DNA of 44,655 bases from Bacillota bacterium (GTDB lineage Bacteria; Bacillota; Clostridia; Acetivibrionales; DTU013), in NCBI GenBank assembly GCA_023411575.1, contig JAEYOP010000036.1, forward strand, positions 1 to 44,655, given 5' to 3'. Numbering within the stretch: position 1 is the stretch's first letter; every line of letters starts with the position of its first letter. The notes beneath the pieces were generated by a model. It searched no databases. It was not told the origin of the DNA and saw nothing but the letters and a program-made list of their open reading frames with translations. Below, piece by piece: positions 1-7,664 of the stretch. The translations under genes and the position numbers were made by a program.

Positions 1-1266
1 GATCTGCACCGCCTTGAAGCGCTTTCCGTCCCGGATGCCTCCGCCGGTTTCGAAGATGATTTCGCGGAGCGTCGTCCCCATGGGGACTTCGATCAAGCCC
101 GTGTTGCTGACGTTTCCCGTAAGCGCGAAGGCTTTCGTGCCGGGGCTTTTCGCCGGTCCCAGGGCTTTGTACCAGTCGCTTCCCTTTTCCAGGATCAACG
201 GCACATTCGCAAAGGTCTCCACATTGTTCAGCACGGTGGGCTTTTCCCAGAGACCCTTTTCCACCGTTCTCGGAGGCTTGACCCTTGGCATTCCCCTTTC
301 GCCTTCAATTGATGCGGTAAGGGCGCTTCCCTCCCCACACACGAACGCTCCCGCCCCCTTGTTGATCCGGATGTCGAAGGAGAAACCGGTACCCAGGATG
401 TCCTCTCCCAGCAAACCGTACTCCCTTGCTTTATCAATGGCGATCCGCAGCCTTTCGACGGCGAGCGGGTATTCCGCCCTCACATAAATGTATCCCTCGG
501 AGCTCTTCGTCCCGAAGCCGGCAATCAGCATCCCTTCAATCACGCGGTGCGGGTCGCCTTCCATGACGCTTCTGTCCATGAAAGCTCCCGGATCGCCTTC
601 ATCGCCGTTGCAGACCACGTACTTCACCGGGCTGTTCTGAGCCAGCACCTGCTGCCACTTCCGGCCGGTGGGATAGCCTCCGCCGCCCCTTCCCCGGAGG
701 CCGGAATCCGCCACAACGGCGCAAACCTGCTCCGGCGTCCTGTCATGCAGGGCTTTGACAAAAGCCGAGTAGCCGCCCCTGGCGACATACTCCCGGAAGG
801 ATTCGGCGTCGATGCTGCCGCAGTGGTCCAGCACCAGCCTGGTCTGCTTTTTATAAAAAGGGATCTCTTCCCGCGTTTCGTAGGTCCGGCCGTCAAAGCG
901 GTACAGCAGCCGGTCTATGGGCTTGTTGCCCATGAGCGTTGTTTCGACGATCTCCCGGCAATCCTCCGGAGATACCTTGACATAAAGGTAATGGAACGGC
1001 TCGATCCGGATCAGGGGCCCCATTTCGCAAAACCCGTGGCAGCCGCTCTTTTTGACTCCGATCCCCTCTTTTTCCTCCTGCAGCTCCAACTCCACCAGGA
1101 GCCCCTTTTCCGCAACCATCTCCCGGAGCGTGTTGTAAATCTCGAGGGAGCCCCCCGCGACACAGCCCGTTCCGGCGCAAACCAGGACTTTTTTCTTCTG
1201 CTTCTCCAGCAATTTTGAATACGCCGCGGAGAATTCTTCGAATTCCTTCCTATTCCCGATTTTCAT
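1..1266 (-). CDS. nuoF: NuoF/HndC-family 51-kDa flavoprotein subunit (C-terminus beyond window)
   Basis: FMN- and NAD(H)-binding diaphorase subunit of an NADH dehydrogenase or NAD(P)-linked [FeFe]-hydrogenase. It passes electrons between NADH and iron-sulfur clusters. Seen: 422 codons in frame, running off the left edge. Residues about 25-110 form a thioredoxin-like 2Fe-2S domain with cysteines in CAGTGC and SGCHGFC. The FMN/NAD core follows with GRGGGGYPTGRKW, CNGDEGDPGAFMDR and GAGAFVCGEGSAL. Family members are usually about 590-600 residues, so the 4Fe-4S and ferredoxin-like C-terminus is missing here. The GEGSAL form of the NAD motif and the N-terminal 2Fe-2S domain resemble HndC/HydB of clostridial bifurcating hydrogenases more than respiratory NuoF (inference). 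The start overlaps the end of nuoE by 17 bases, so the two are coupled. The catalytic hydrogenase subunit would lie beyond the window. Confidence 0.93.
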   Translation of the reverse strand, partial: MKIGNRKEFEEFSAAYSKLLEKQKKKVLVCAGTGCVAGGSLEIYNTLREMVAEKGLLVELELQEEKEGIGVKKSGCHGFCEMGPLIRIEPFHYLYVKVSPEDCREIVETTLMGNKPIDRLLYRFDGRTYETREEIPFYKKQTRLVLDHCGSIDAESFREYVARGGYSAFVKALHDRTPEQVCAVVADSGLRGRGGGGYPTGRKWQQVLAQNSPVKYVVCNGDEGDPGAFMDRSVMEGDPHRVIEGMLIAGFGTKSSEGYIYVRAEYPLAVERLRIAIDKAREYGLLGEDILGTGFSFDIRINKGAGAFVCGEGSALTASIEGERGMPRVKPPRTVEKGLWEKPTVLNNVETFANVPLILEKGSDWYKALGPAKSPGTKAFALTGNVSNTGLIEVPMGTTLREIIFETGGGIRDGKRFKAVQI

Positions 1267-1744
1267 CCGAATTCTCCTTTCTGATCCCATTGATCACTTC
1301 CATCGCCGATTCCGGCGTCATTTTGGCATATACCTTGTCGTTTATGGTAATAACCGGCGCCAGGCCGCATGCACCAAGGCACGACACCGTTTCCAGGGTG
1401 AAAAGCATGTCGTCGGTGGAGTGCTTCGTTTCACTTAATCCGAGCTCTTTCCGCAACGCATTCAGGATCGGAATGGACTTCCGTACGTGGCAGGCCGTTC
1501 CGTCGCAAATCTTTATGATGTATTTCCCTTTCGGTTCCAGTGAAAAATTTTCATAAAAGGTGGCGACGCTGAAAATCTTGGATGGAGCGATCTCCATTTT
1601 CTTCGAGAGGTATTCCAGTACATCCTCCGGCAGATAGTTGCGTTCGCTCTGGATTTCCTGGAGCACCGCGATCAGGGAGGATTTTCGATATTGGTATTTT
1701 TCAAGTATCCGATCTATGCCGGGGTATTGATTGCTGCTGAACAT
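1250..1744 (-). CDS. nuoE: NuoE/HndA-family 2Fe-2S subunit (24-kDa)
   Basis: Thioredoxin-fold 2Fe-2S subunit that partners the NuoF-type flavoprotein in NADH dehydrogenases and multimeric [FeFe]-hydrogenases. Length is 164 residues, normal for the family. An N-terminal helical domain (about 1-75, with the YLPEDVLEYLSKK and SVATFYENF landmarks) precedes the cluster domain. The cysteine ligands are in CDGTACH and in SCLGACGLAP. The frame opens with TTG at 1747, but the ribosome site AAGGTG sits only two bases from it. The ATG at 1744 has proper spacing and is preferred. It is the first gene of a minus-strand operon continuing into the flavoprotein gene, and it is preceded by a Rex-like operator. 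Confidence 0.93.
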   Translation of the reverse strand: MFSSNQYPGIDRILEKYQYRKSSLIAVLQEIQSERNYLPEDVLEYLSKKMEIAPSKIFSVATFYENFSLEPKGKYIIKICDGTACHVRKSIPILNALRKELGLSETKHSTDDMLFTLETVSCLGACGLAPVITINDKVYAKMTPESAMEVINGIRKENSDENRE

Positions 1745-1791
1745 CAAATCACCTTCTTGACTTTGTATATTGTATACATAAAAGAACGAAT

Positions 1792-1809
1792 TCGTTAATT
1801 ATTTGTCAA
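1792..1809 (-). promoter_or_regulatory. Rex-like operator overlapping a -35 (TTGACA) upstream of nuoE
   Basis: The minus strand reads TTGACAAATAATTAACGA, which matches 11 of the 14 defined positions of the clostridial Rex consensus TTGTTAA-N4-TTAACAA. Rex is a repressor that senses the NADH/NAD ratio and commonly controls hydrogenase and NADH-oxidising operons. The first six bases double as a consensus -35. No good -10 follows at 17 bases. A perfect 12-base palindrome, AACGAATTCGTT, overlaps at 1785-1796. The Rex assignment is inferred from the match and from the redox function of the genes. Confidence 0.5.
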
Positions 1810-2112
1810 TAGCATTGTACCGCCGACAGCATACTGCAACAACATGATTTTGAAATGCGGAATAGAGCCTTTGTAGGGAATGATATTATTAGATACGGTA
1901 TGCTCCGCGGAATCGGAAAGCAATTTAGATATGTATTCTTCTTGTTCCCGGAAGATGGGCTGAATACCGTGTTCTTCTTGGCCCCGGAAAAGCGTGCGGA
2001 GCTTCTCAAAAACAAACGGACCGCAGTAAGAATTTCTTCTAAATGCAGCCCGTCGTTCGCTTGATTACTCTTGAATTTTCATGGAAAAGGTGGTTTTATA
2101 CCCCTCCCTTCC
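1810..2112. other. intergenic region without a recognisable gene
   Basis: About 300 bases lie between the nuoE promoter and the end of the ferritin gene. A 69-codon frame on the plus strand (1855-2064) lacks a ribosome site and resembles nothing I recognise. Two imperfect copies of a TTCTTCTTG-n-CCCGGAA block lie near 1937-1956 and 1970-1989. Nothing else is evident. Confidence 0.4.
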
Positions 2113-2640
2113 CTATGCCTGAGCGGCTCCGGAAAGTCCGGGCGCGGGCGTGTAGACCCTGGCCGCAAATTCGGCATCCAGCATGAGGATTCCCTTTCCG
2201 TCGTCCTTGACCAGACTGAACTTTTTGAGGTTGTTATCCGCATTTTCCTCTTCCTCCACCTGTTCGTCAACGAACCATTTCAGGAAGGAATCCGTCTTGT
2301 GGTCCCGTTCTTCCTTAGCGGCGTCCACAATATTATAGATGGAGGCCGTTACAAAGCGTTCATGCTCCAGAGTCTGCCGGAACGCTTCCTCGATGGAGGC
2401 AAACTCCACCTTCGGGCCTTCGATCGGCTGAAGGGCCACCCGGCCCCCGACCCGGTTGATGTATTCGAAAAACAGCAGCGCGTGGTCCCGTTCCTCCTGG
2501 GTCTGGACGCGGAACCAATGGGCGAAGCCCGGAAGGTTTATGGAGTGGAAATAGGCCTCTATGGATAAATAGAGATAGGCGGAGAATAATTCCTTGTTCA
2601 CCTGGTCGTTCAAAAGCTTTTCGATTCTTTCACTGATCAT
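2113..2640 (-). CDS. ftnA: Ferritin (non-haem, FtnA-type)
   Basis: Iron-storage protein that oxidises Fe(II) at a di-iron ferroxidase centre and stores it in a 24-subunit shell; it also protects anaerobes from oxidative stress. Length is 175 residues, normal for bacterial ferritin. Four-helix-bundle landmarks are KELFSAYLYLSIEAY (first helix, with a glutamate ligand), EERDHALLF (the ExxH di-iron ligand pair) and LEHERFVT, then the long helix with EERDH and VDEQVEEEENADN. The ATG at 2640 is chosen because GGGAGG lies eight bases upstream; in-frame sequence further upstream has no ribosome site. It is divergent from asnB, and the AT-rich 2641-2873 interval must hold both promoters. No clear Fur or PerR box was seen. 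Confidence 0.95.
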   Translation of the reverse strand: MISERIEKLLNDQVNKELFSAYLYLSIEAYFHSINLPGFAHWFRVQTQEERDHALLFFEYINRVGGRVALQPIEGPKVEFASIEEAFRQTLEHERFVTASIYNIVDAAKEERDHKTDSFLKWFVDEQVEEEENADNNLKKFSLVKDDGKGILMLDAEFAARVYTPAPGLSGAAQA

Positions 2641-2873
2641 GATAAAGTCCTCCCTGTCCTTTGCATTTTTTGAATTCAACATAAATATACCCAAAACCGC
2701 GGCGCTTAAAATATTCTGATACAACTTTTTAAAAATAATAACAAGAGGACGGCCGGAATACATATCATGTATTGAATCAAAAGGATTCGCCGGCAATGGG
2801 GCCGGCTGACATGCGGACGTCTTCCGCGTGCCGTGCATGCGAAGCTGCAAATCAACAATACCAGGAGGATTTT

Positions 2874-4718
2874 ATGTGCGGAATTTCAGGTTGGATTGAT
2901 TTAAAAGAGGATTTGACGGACAAGGCTCCTCTTGTGGAAAAAATGTCTGCGGCGCTTATGCACAGGGGCCCCGATTCTTCAGGCGTCTGGAAATCCCCCC
3001 ACGCGCTGTTCGCCCACCGGCGCCTCGCTGTTATGGATCCTGCCGGAGGCGCGCAGCCGATGGTGCGCGAAAAAGACGGCTTCAGCTATATCATCGTTTA
3101 CAACGGCGAGCTATATAACTCCCTGGAGCTGAAAAGCTCCTTGGAAGGCTTCGGCTATCGTTTTTCCAGCAACTGCGATACCGAAGTGCTTCTGCTGTCC
3201 TACATCCATTGGGGGCCGGAATGTGTGAAAAAGCTGAATGGAATATTCGCCTTTGCAATATGGGACGAAAAAGAACACGCCGCCTTTCTGGCGCGGGATC
3301 CCTTTGGGGTCAAGCCGCTGTTTTACGCCCGCCTGGGCTCCGGTCTCCTGTTCGCCTCGGAGTTGAAGGCGCTTCTGGCTCACCCCCGGATAAAACCGGA
3401 AATCGGACCGGTGGGGTTATCGGAGATATTTGCCCTCAGCCCGGCACGAACGCCCGGCGTCGGCGTATTTTCCGGCATTTCCGAAATGAAACCCGCCCAC
3501 TGCATGGAGTTTCGCAGCAACGGCCAGCACCTTTACCGGTATTGGTCCCTGGAAAGCCGTGAACACAACGATTCCCTCGACGAAACCATAAGCCGGGTTG
3601 CGGACCTCGTAAGAGACTCCATTCAGAGGCAATTTGCTTCGGATGTGCCGCTCTGCGCCTTCCTGTCAGGCGGTCTGGATTCCAGCGCAATCACCGCGCT
3701 GGCTGCCAAATATTTTGAAACGGCCGGGAAAGGCCGGCTTCATACCTATTCCATCGATTACAAAGATAACGAGCGATACTTTGCCCCAAGTCTTTTCCAG
3801 CCGGACCCCGACGCCCCCTGGGTTGCAAGGATGAGCGGCGAATTCCGCACCGACCACACCTATATCACCGTGGACACGGAGCAGGTGGCCGACGCGCTTG
3901 AAAATGCCGTGGTGGCCAGAGACCTGCCCGGCATGGCGGATATTGATTCTTCCCTGTGGCTTTTTTGCCAGGAGGTAAAAAAAGACGCAACGGTAGCCCT
4001 TTCCGGGGAGTGCGCCGACGAAGTCTTCGGCGGGTATCCCTGGTTCCGTATGCCTGAAATGCTGAACGCGGATACCTTTCCCTGGTTCAGTGGTGTGGGG
4101 GAACGGATGGAAGTGCTGTCCCAGGACCTGTTGGATATCATAAAGCCTTCCCGATATATTGCGGAACGCTATAGTGAAACCCTGTCCGAGGTTCCCGAAA
4201 TGGAAGGAGAAACCGCCCTGGAAAAATCAAGGCGCAGGATGTTTTATCTCAACTTCAGTTGGTTCATGCAGACGCTGCTGGACCGGAAGGACCGGATGAG
4301 CATGGCCCATGGCCTGGAGGTGCGGGTACCGTACTGCGATTACCGGCTGGTCCAGTATGTCTGGAACATCCCCTGGGAGTGGAAAATGCTGGACGGCCGG
4401 GAAAAAGGGCTGCTGCGGAAAGCCCTGGAGGGTCTTCTGCCCCAGGATGTCCTCTATCGGAAAAAGAGTCCTTATCCGAAAACCCATAACCCTTCCTACG
4501 AAAGGATCGTAAAAAACCGGCTAATGGAAGTCCTCCACGACGGCGCCTCCCCCCTGCTGCCCCTGATCAACCGCGACAGGCTGCTGGCCATCATGAAGGA
4601 GCCCTCCGATCTGGGAAAACCGTGGTACGGTCAACTGATGGCCCGCCCTCAGCTTTATGCCTGGCTGCTGCAGGTCGATATGTGGCTCCGGCTCTACCGG
4701 GTTTCCATAAAAGTATAG
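2874..4718 (+). CDS. asnB: Asparagine synthetase (glutamine-hydrolysing), AsnB/AsnO type
   Basis: Converts aspartate, glutamine and ATP to asparagine and glutamate. Length is 614 residues, typical. The start at 2874 follows AGGAGG at 2863-2868 and places Cys2 (MCGISGW) at the mature N-terminus as the glutaminase nucleophile. The class II glutaminase domain covers about 1-210, with MHRGPDSSG and YNGELYN. The synthetase domain follows, with the PP-loop SGGLDSS near residue 265 and SGECADEVFGGYPWF near 380-394. The MSMAHGLEVRVPYCDYRLV and RKKSPYPKTHNP landmarks are present. It sits alone between the divergent ferritin gene and a convergent accessory ATPase gene. Codons 389-414 are duplicated as a decayed fragment at 7513-7589, on the far side of that accessory island. 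A role in peptidoglycan or peptide amidation cannot be excluded. Confidence 0.95.
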   Translation: MCGISGWIDLKEDLTDKAPLVEKMSAALMHRGPDSSGVWKSPHALFAHRRLAVMDPAGGAQPMVREKDGFSYIIVYNGELYNSLELKSSLEGFGYRFSSNCDTEVLLLSYIHWGPECVKKLNGIFAFAIWDEKEHAAFLARDPFGVKPLFYARLGSGLLFASELKALLAHPRIKPEIGPVGLSEIFALSPARTPGVGVFSGISEMKPAHCMEFRSNGQHLYRYWSLESREHNDSLDETISRVADLVRDSIQRQFASDVPLCAFLSGGLDSSAITALAAKYFETAGKGRLHTYSIDYKDNERYFAPSLFQPDPDAPWVARMSGEFRTDHTYITVDTEQVADALENAVVARDLPGMADIDSSLWLFCQEVKKDATVALSGECADEVFGGYPWFRMPEMLNADTFPWFSGVGERMEVLSQDLLDIIKPSRYIAERYSETLSEVPEMEGETALEKSRRRMFYLNFSWFMQTLLDRKDRMSMAHGLEVRVPYCDYRLVQYVWNIPWEWKMLDGREKGLLRKALEGLLPQDVLYRKKSPYPKTHNPSYERIVKNRLMEVLHDGASPLLPLINRDRLLAIMKEPSDLGKPWYGQLMARPQLYAWLLQVDMWLRLYRVSIKV

Positions 4719-4726
4719 GACGGCAT

Positions 4727-5944
4727 CTATACCGGAGATGGCCTGTCAGGCGAAGATTTCTCTTTAAAGTCGGGGTACACTCTCCTGATAAATGCATCGA
4801 ATTGGGGAACGGTAAAATCGATTTCTCCATAGCTGGTCGAATAAATCAACCCTTTGCTGATCAGGCTGCTTCGGAAGATTGAAATCGAACTAACTTTGCG
4901 TGCCATAACTTGTGCCACATTGGCAATTGTGCAAGGCAGTTCTCCGCATTTGACCATGGCTGCCATAAATGACTTTTCAGTTTGCGTACATCGGTCATAC
5001 CGGACGTGAAAGAATCCTGCATCCAGTTTTGCGTTTGTTGGATCAATATTCGCACAGACGGTTTCAATTCCAATTTCCTTAGAGTCATGATTTTCCCAGA
5101 TAGTGTTGCACATCTCCTGAATAAAATAGGGGTATCCTTGCGTAATCTCAATGATTTTTGCTACAGCTTCCGTGGTATAGTGTACGTTAAGCTCTTTTGC
5201 AGGAATAGTAACCGCGGCTTTAGCTGAAAACTCAGGGAGAGAATCGATTTCGATAAATTCAAAGAGCCGTTCCGTATAAGACTTGGTGTCGCCCATTGTT
5301 TTTAAAATTTTTGGAAGCCCCGCACAAAAGAAGAGAATGGGAAGCCCTAATTGATTCAAACGGTGAATCGCTGTGATGAGGGCTTCCAGTTCCTCGCTTT
5401 TGGCATATTGAATCTCATCAATGAAGAAGCAGATTGCCGTATCGGCCTGCTGTGCATATTTCCCAAGCGTGACAAGTAATTCTGTTAAGTCATTTGAAAG
5501 ATCACCCGTCCCTGCTGTAGCAAACTCCAAAGGTTGATCTTTCAATTCAAAGGAAAACGTTTTGTCCTCCGGATTCCAAGTTGTACTGAAAGATTTTATG
5601 ATCGACCAAAGTTTTCCGGCCTTATCCTTAATAGCCTCTTTGAGACTAAGACTCTGCACAAAACCGTTACAGGCAACGGACACAGCTTTTACAAAATTGC
5701 TCGTCTCCTTAACCTCGATATGACGGTTTAAAAGATTGTTGCTATCCGCAATGTTCTCAATAGCATTCAGCAAAACTGTTTTCCCAACACCTCGCAGCCC
5801 ATAATACACCACCGAACGGGATTGATATCCAGTTGCGGCAGCTTCAATCCTTTTCCCCGCATTATCAATAATGTCATCTCTGCCTGCCAGGTATTTGGGC
5901 ATCATACCAGCCCCCGGTGTATAAGGATTTCTAAAATCGATCAC
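4727..5944 (-). CDS. AAA-family P-loop ATPase (accessory, with RHH partner)
   Basis: P-loop ATPase of the AAA_16/Orc1-like ATP-binding class; substrate unknown. Residues about 35-55 hold Walker A (GLRGVGKT) and about 175-185 Walker B (ICFFIDEIQYA). A sensor-like stretch LPILFFCAGLP follows, and a winged-helix-like C-terminal region starts around 300. The chosen start is the GTG at 5944, because AAGGAGG lies eight bases upstream; an upstream TTG at 5983 has no ribosome site. Length from the GTG is 405 residues. It overlaps the preceding RHH gene by 14 bases, so the pair is translationally coupled. Base composition is visibly more AT-rich than the flanking core genes, which suggests transfer. 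It could be a toxin-antitoxin-like, phage-resistance or DNA-maintenance module; none of these can be shown. Confidence 0.8.
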   Translation of the reverse strand: MIDFRNPYTPGAGMMPKYLAGRDDIIDNAGKRIEAAATGYQSRSVVYYGLRGVGKTVLLNAIENIADSNNLLNRHIEVKETSNFVKAVSVACNGFVQSLSLKEAIKDKAGKLWSIIKSFSTTWNPEDKTFSFELKDQPLEFATAGTGDLSNDLTELLVTLGKYAQQADTAICFFIDEIQYAKSEELEALITAIHRLNQLGLPILFFCAGLPKILKTMGDTKSYTERLFEFIEIDSLPEFSAKAAVTIPAKELNVHYTTEAVAKIIEITQGYPYFIQEMCNTIWENHDSKEIGIETVCANIDPTNAKLDAGFFHVRYDRCTQTEKSFMAAMVKCGELPCTIANVAQVMARKVSSISIFRSSLISKGLIYSTSYGEIDFTVPQFDAFIRRVYPDFKEKSSPDRPSPV

Positions 5945-6116
5945 TTGATTTCCCTCCTTTTTCCCGTTGTTCTCTGTGTTCAATTGCCTCTTCTATCAAA
6001 ATTGCTGTCATTGAAGATTTTGTGCGTCGCTCAACCTCAGAAAGCTGTTGAATTTTCTGTTCCAACTCTTGACTGATAATGGCTGTAATCCTTCGCTTGT
6101 CGTCTCTCAACGACAT
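5931..6116 (-). CDS. Small ribbon-helix-helix (CopG/Arc-like) DNA-binding protein
   Basis: 61 residues. The start is the ATG at 6116, with GGAGG eight bases upstream; an upstream in-frame start at 6143 would place coding sequence over that ribosome site. The N-terminal RRITAIIS strand is followed by two amphipathic helices (QELEQKIQQLSEVERR and SMTAILIEEAIEHREQ), the shape of an RHH dimer. RHH proteins often repress their own operon and act as antitoxins. The gene precedes and overlaps the AAA ATPase gene, and its own promoter contains repeated AAACTRTGA half-sites. The role as regulator of the pair is inference. Confidence 0.72.
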   Translation of the reverse strand: MSLRDDKRRITAIISQELEQKIQQLSEVERRTKSSMTAILIEEAIEHREQREKGGKSSDRF

Positions 6117-6129
6117 AAACATCACCTCC

Positions 6130-6172
6130 AAACTATTATTCACAGTTTATCATAGTTTCAAACCTATGTCAA
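6130..6172 (-). promoter_or_regulatory. Promoter and operator-like repeats of the RHH-ATPase operon
   Basis: On the minus strand TTGACA (6172-6167), a 17-base spacer and TAAACT (6149-6144) form a good sigma-A promoter. Two direct copies of AAACT(A/G)TGA overlap the -10, and an inverted AAACTAT/ATAGTTT pair (6130-6136 and 6152-6158) brackets it. Autoregulation by the RHH protein is the natural reading but is inferred. Confidence 0.6.
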
Positions 6173-6218
6173 TTAATGAGCATGCCGCAAAATAGAACAT
6201 TTTTACTTGATTTTCCAA

Positions 6219-6262
6219 TTGTTTTAGGCTAAAATAATATATGATATTAAAATAGCCTAAAA
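6219..6262 (+). promoter_or_regulatory. Promoter with flanking 10-bp perfect inverted repeat
   Basis: TTGTTT (6219-6224), a 17-base spacer and TGATAT (6242-6247) precede the DUF4143 ATPase gene. The arms TTTTAGGCTA (6222-6231) and TAGCCTAAAA (6253-6262) are perfect inverted repeats around the -10. The expected transcription start lies between the arms, so the repeat probably acts as a DNA operator and not as an RNA hairpin. Confidence 0.55.
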
Positions 6263-6276
6263 GGAGTACAAGTCCT

Positions 6277-7500
6277 ATGTATATAGAAAGACACGCGGAA
6301 GAATCGGTCCGAAAACTCTCAAAGATGTTCGGCGCGGTTCTCGTCACAGGCCCCCGCCAGGTAGGAAAAACCACTATGCTGAAGAAAATGGCGGAGAACG
6401 CCGGATATGTCACACTCGACGATCCTCTGCTGCTTACTTCGGCCATAGAAGAAAGCGGAACCTTTTTTAAGGATAATCCGCCGCCCGTATTTGTTGACGA
6501 GATTCAATACGCGCCGAATCTTTTCTCCCAAATCAAAATCATCCTGGACCGCGACAAGAAAAAAGGACAGTTTTATATGTCCGGCTCACAGCAGTTTAAG
6601 ATGATGAAGAAGGTCAGCGAATCTCTTGCCGGACGGATGGGGCTATTAACACTGCTTGGCCTGTCCCTGAGGGAAAAACAGGGCATCCCTTTTTCGGAGC
6701 CGTTTTTACCGACGGACGAGTATTTTTCAGCCCGCAAAAAAAGCTGCACGGAGCTTTCTTACGATGATGTCTGGGAAAACATCCATCGCGGAAGCATGCC
6801 GGAAATGTATGCCAACGATGAATTCGACTGGCAAATGTTTTACGGTGCGTATGTAAAAACCTATATTGAACGGGATGTGCGCGAGCTGACCCAGGTCGGA
6901 GACGAGGTAAAATTCCTGCATTTTATAACAGTAGCGGCAAGCTGTACGGGGCAGCTTCTGAATCTGGCGTCCCTGGCGCGGGATGTGGGAATCAGCCAGC
7001 CCACTGCAGAGCGCTGGCTGTCCATCCTCGTAACCTCCAACCTTGTCTATCTGCTGAAGCCGTACTCCAACAACATCACAAAGCGGACGGTTAAAACGCC
7101 AAAGCTGTATTTCCTCGACACGGGGCTTGCCGCTTACCTGTTAAGATGGAATACGCCCGATGTGCTTAAAAACGGGGCGATGGCGGGCGCCTTTTTCGAG
7201 ACCTTCGTGATTTCGGAAATTATCAAAAGCTATTGCAACAAAGGTATCCTTGAACTGCCGCTCTATTTCTACCGCGATAAAAACATGAATGAAATAGACC
7301 TGCTGATTGAGGATAACGGCACGCTGTATCCGCTTGAGATGAAAAAACACGCCGACCCGCAGAAAAAAGAGATTGCCGCCTTCGATCTGCTTGATAAGAT
7401 TCCCAACGTCAAACGCGGGCCGGGAGGCGTGATTTGCCTGTATGACAACCTGATTACGCTGAAGGGCAACGACCGCGTGATCCCCGTGAAATACCTTTAA
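6277..7500 (+). CDS. AAA_14 / DUF4143 ATP-binding protein
   Basis: 407 residues, typical for the family. The AAA_14 domain lies at about 15-150, with Walker A (GPRQVGKTT) near residue 26, Walker B (PVFVDEIQYAP) near 70 and a sensor region FYMSGSQQF. The DUF4143 domain lies at about 200-380 and includes the conserved YVKTYIERDVREL, a winged-helix-like stretch (SLARDVGISQPTAERWL) and the nuclease-like signature FYRDKNMNEIDLLIE...YPLEMKK. That ExD...ExK arrangement resembles the PD-(D/E)XK fold, as I recall for DUF4143. The gene has AAGGAG upstream and is divergent from the RHH-ATPase pair. The family is common in mobile and accessory regions and its function is unknown. The last gene of the island, it ends just before an asnB remnant. 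Confidence 0.85.
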   Translation: MYIERHAEESVRKLSKMFGAVLVTGPRQVGKTTMLKKMAENAGYVTLDDPLLLTSAIEESGTFFKDNPPPVFVDEIQYAPNLFSQIKIILDRDKKKGQFYMSGSQQFKMMKKVSESLAGRMGLLTLLGLSLREKQGIPFSEPFLPTDEYFSARKKSCTELSYDDVWENIHRGSMPEMYANDEFDWQMFYGAYVKTYIERDVRELTQVGDEVKFLHFITVAASCTGQLLNLASLARDVGISQPTAERWLSILVTSNLVYLLKPYSNNITKRTVKTPKLYFLDTGLAAYLLRWNTPDVLKNGAMAGAFFETFVISEIIKSYCNKGILELPLYFYRDKNMNEIDLLIEDNGTLYPLEMKKHADPQKKEIAAFDLLDKIPNVKRGPGGVICLYDNLITLKGNDRVIPVKYL

Positions 7501-7512
7501 GGAAGCGAGGGG

Positions 7513-7589
7513 CCCTAGTTCCGTATGCCTGAAATGCTGAACGCCCATCCCTTTCCCTGGTTCAGCCGTATGGGGAACGGATGGAAGCA
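7513..7589 (+). pseudogene. Decayed internal fragment of asnB
   Basis: About 77 bases align with asnB positions 4038-4114 (codons 389-414). I count a handful of substitutions and one single-base deletion, with long exact blocks such as TTCCGTATGCCTGAAATGCT. The first codon pair reads as a stop (CCC TAG) and the deletion breaks the frame. No other part of asnB is seen nearby. It is therefore a non-functional duplicate or the remnant of a second asnB. Confidence 0.85.
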
Positions 7590-7608
7590 TTGCCTGCCGT
7601 TACGCTAA

Positions 7609-7630
7609 AAAGCAGCCTTTCGGCTGCTTT
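7609..7630. terminator. Bidirectional intrinsic terminator
   Basis: The arms AAAGCAGCC (7609-7617) and GGCTGCTTT (7622-7630) pair perfectly around a TTTC loop. The minus-strand transcript of htrA then runs into a T-rich tract, and the plus strand also shows a T-rich tail. It separates the accessory island from htrA. Confidence 0.8.
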
Positions 7631-7664
7631 CTGCTTTTATGTGGAGAGTTGTATTTCGAATTCC

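Noticed and set aside
1855..2064. 69-codon plus-strand frame between nuoE and ferritin
   Set aside because: No ribosome site, no recognisable family and no conserved-looking codon pattern; treated as non-coding.
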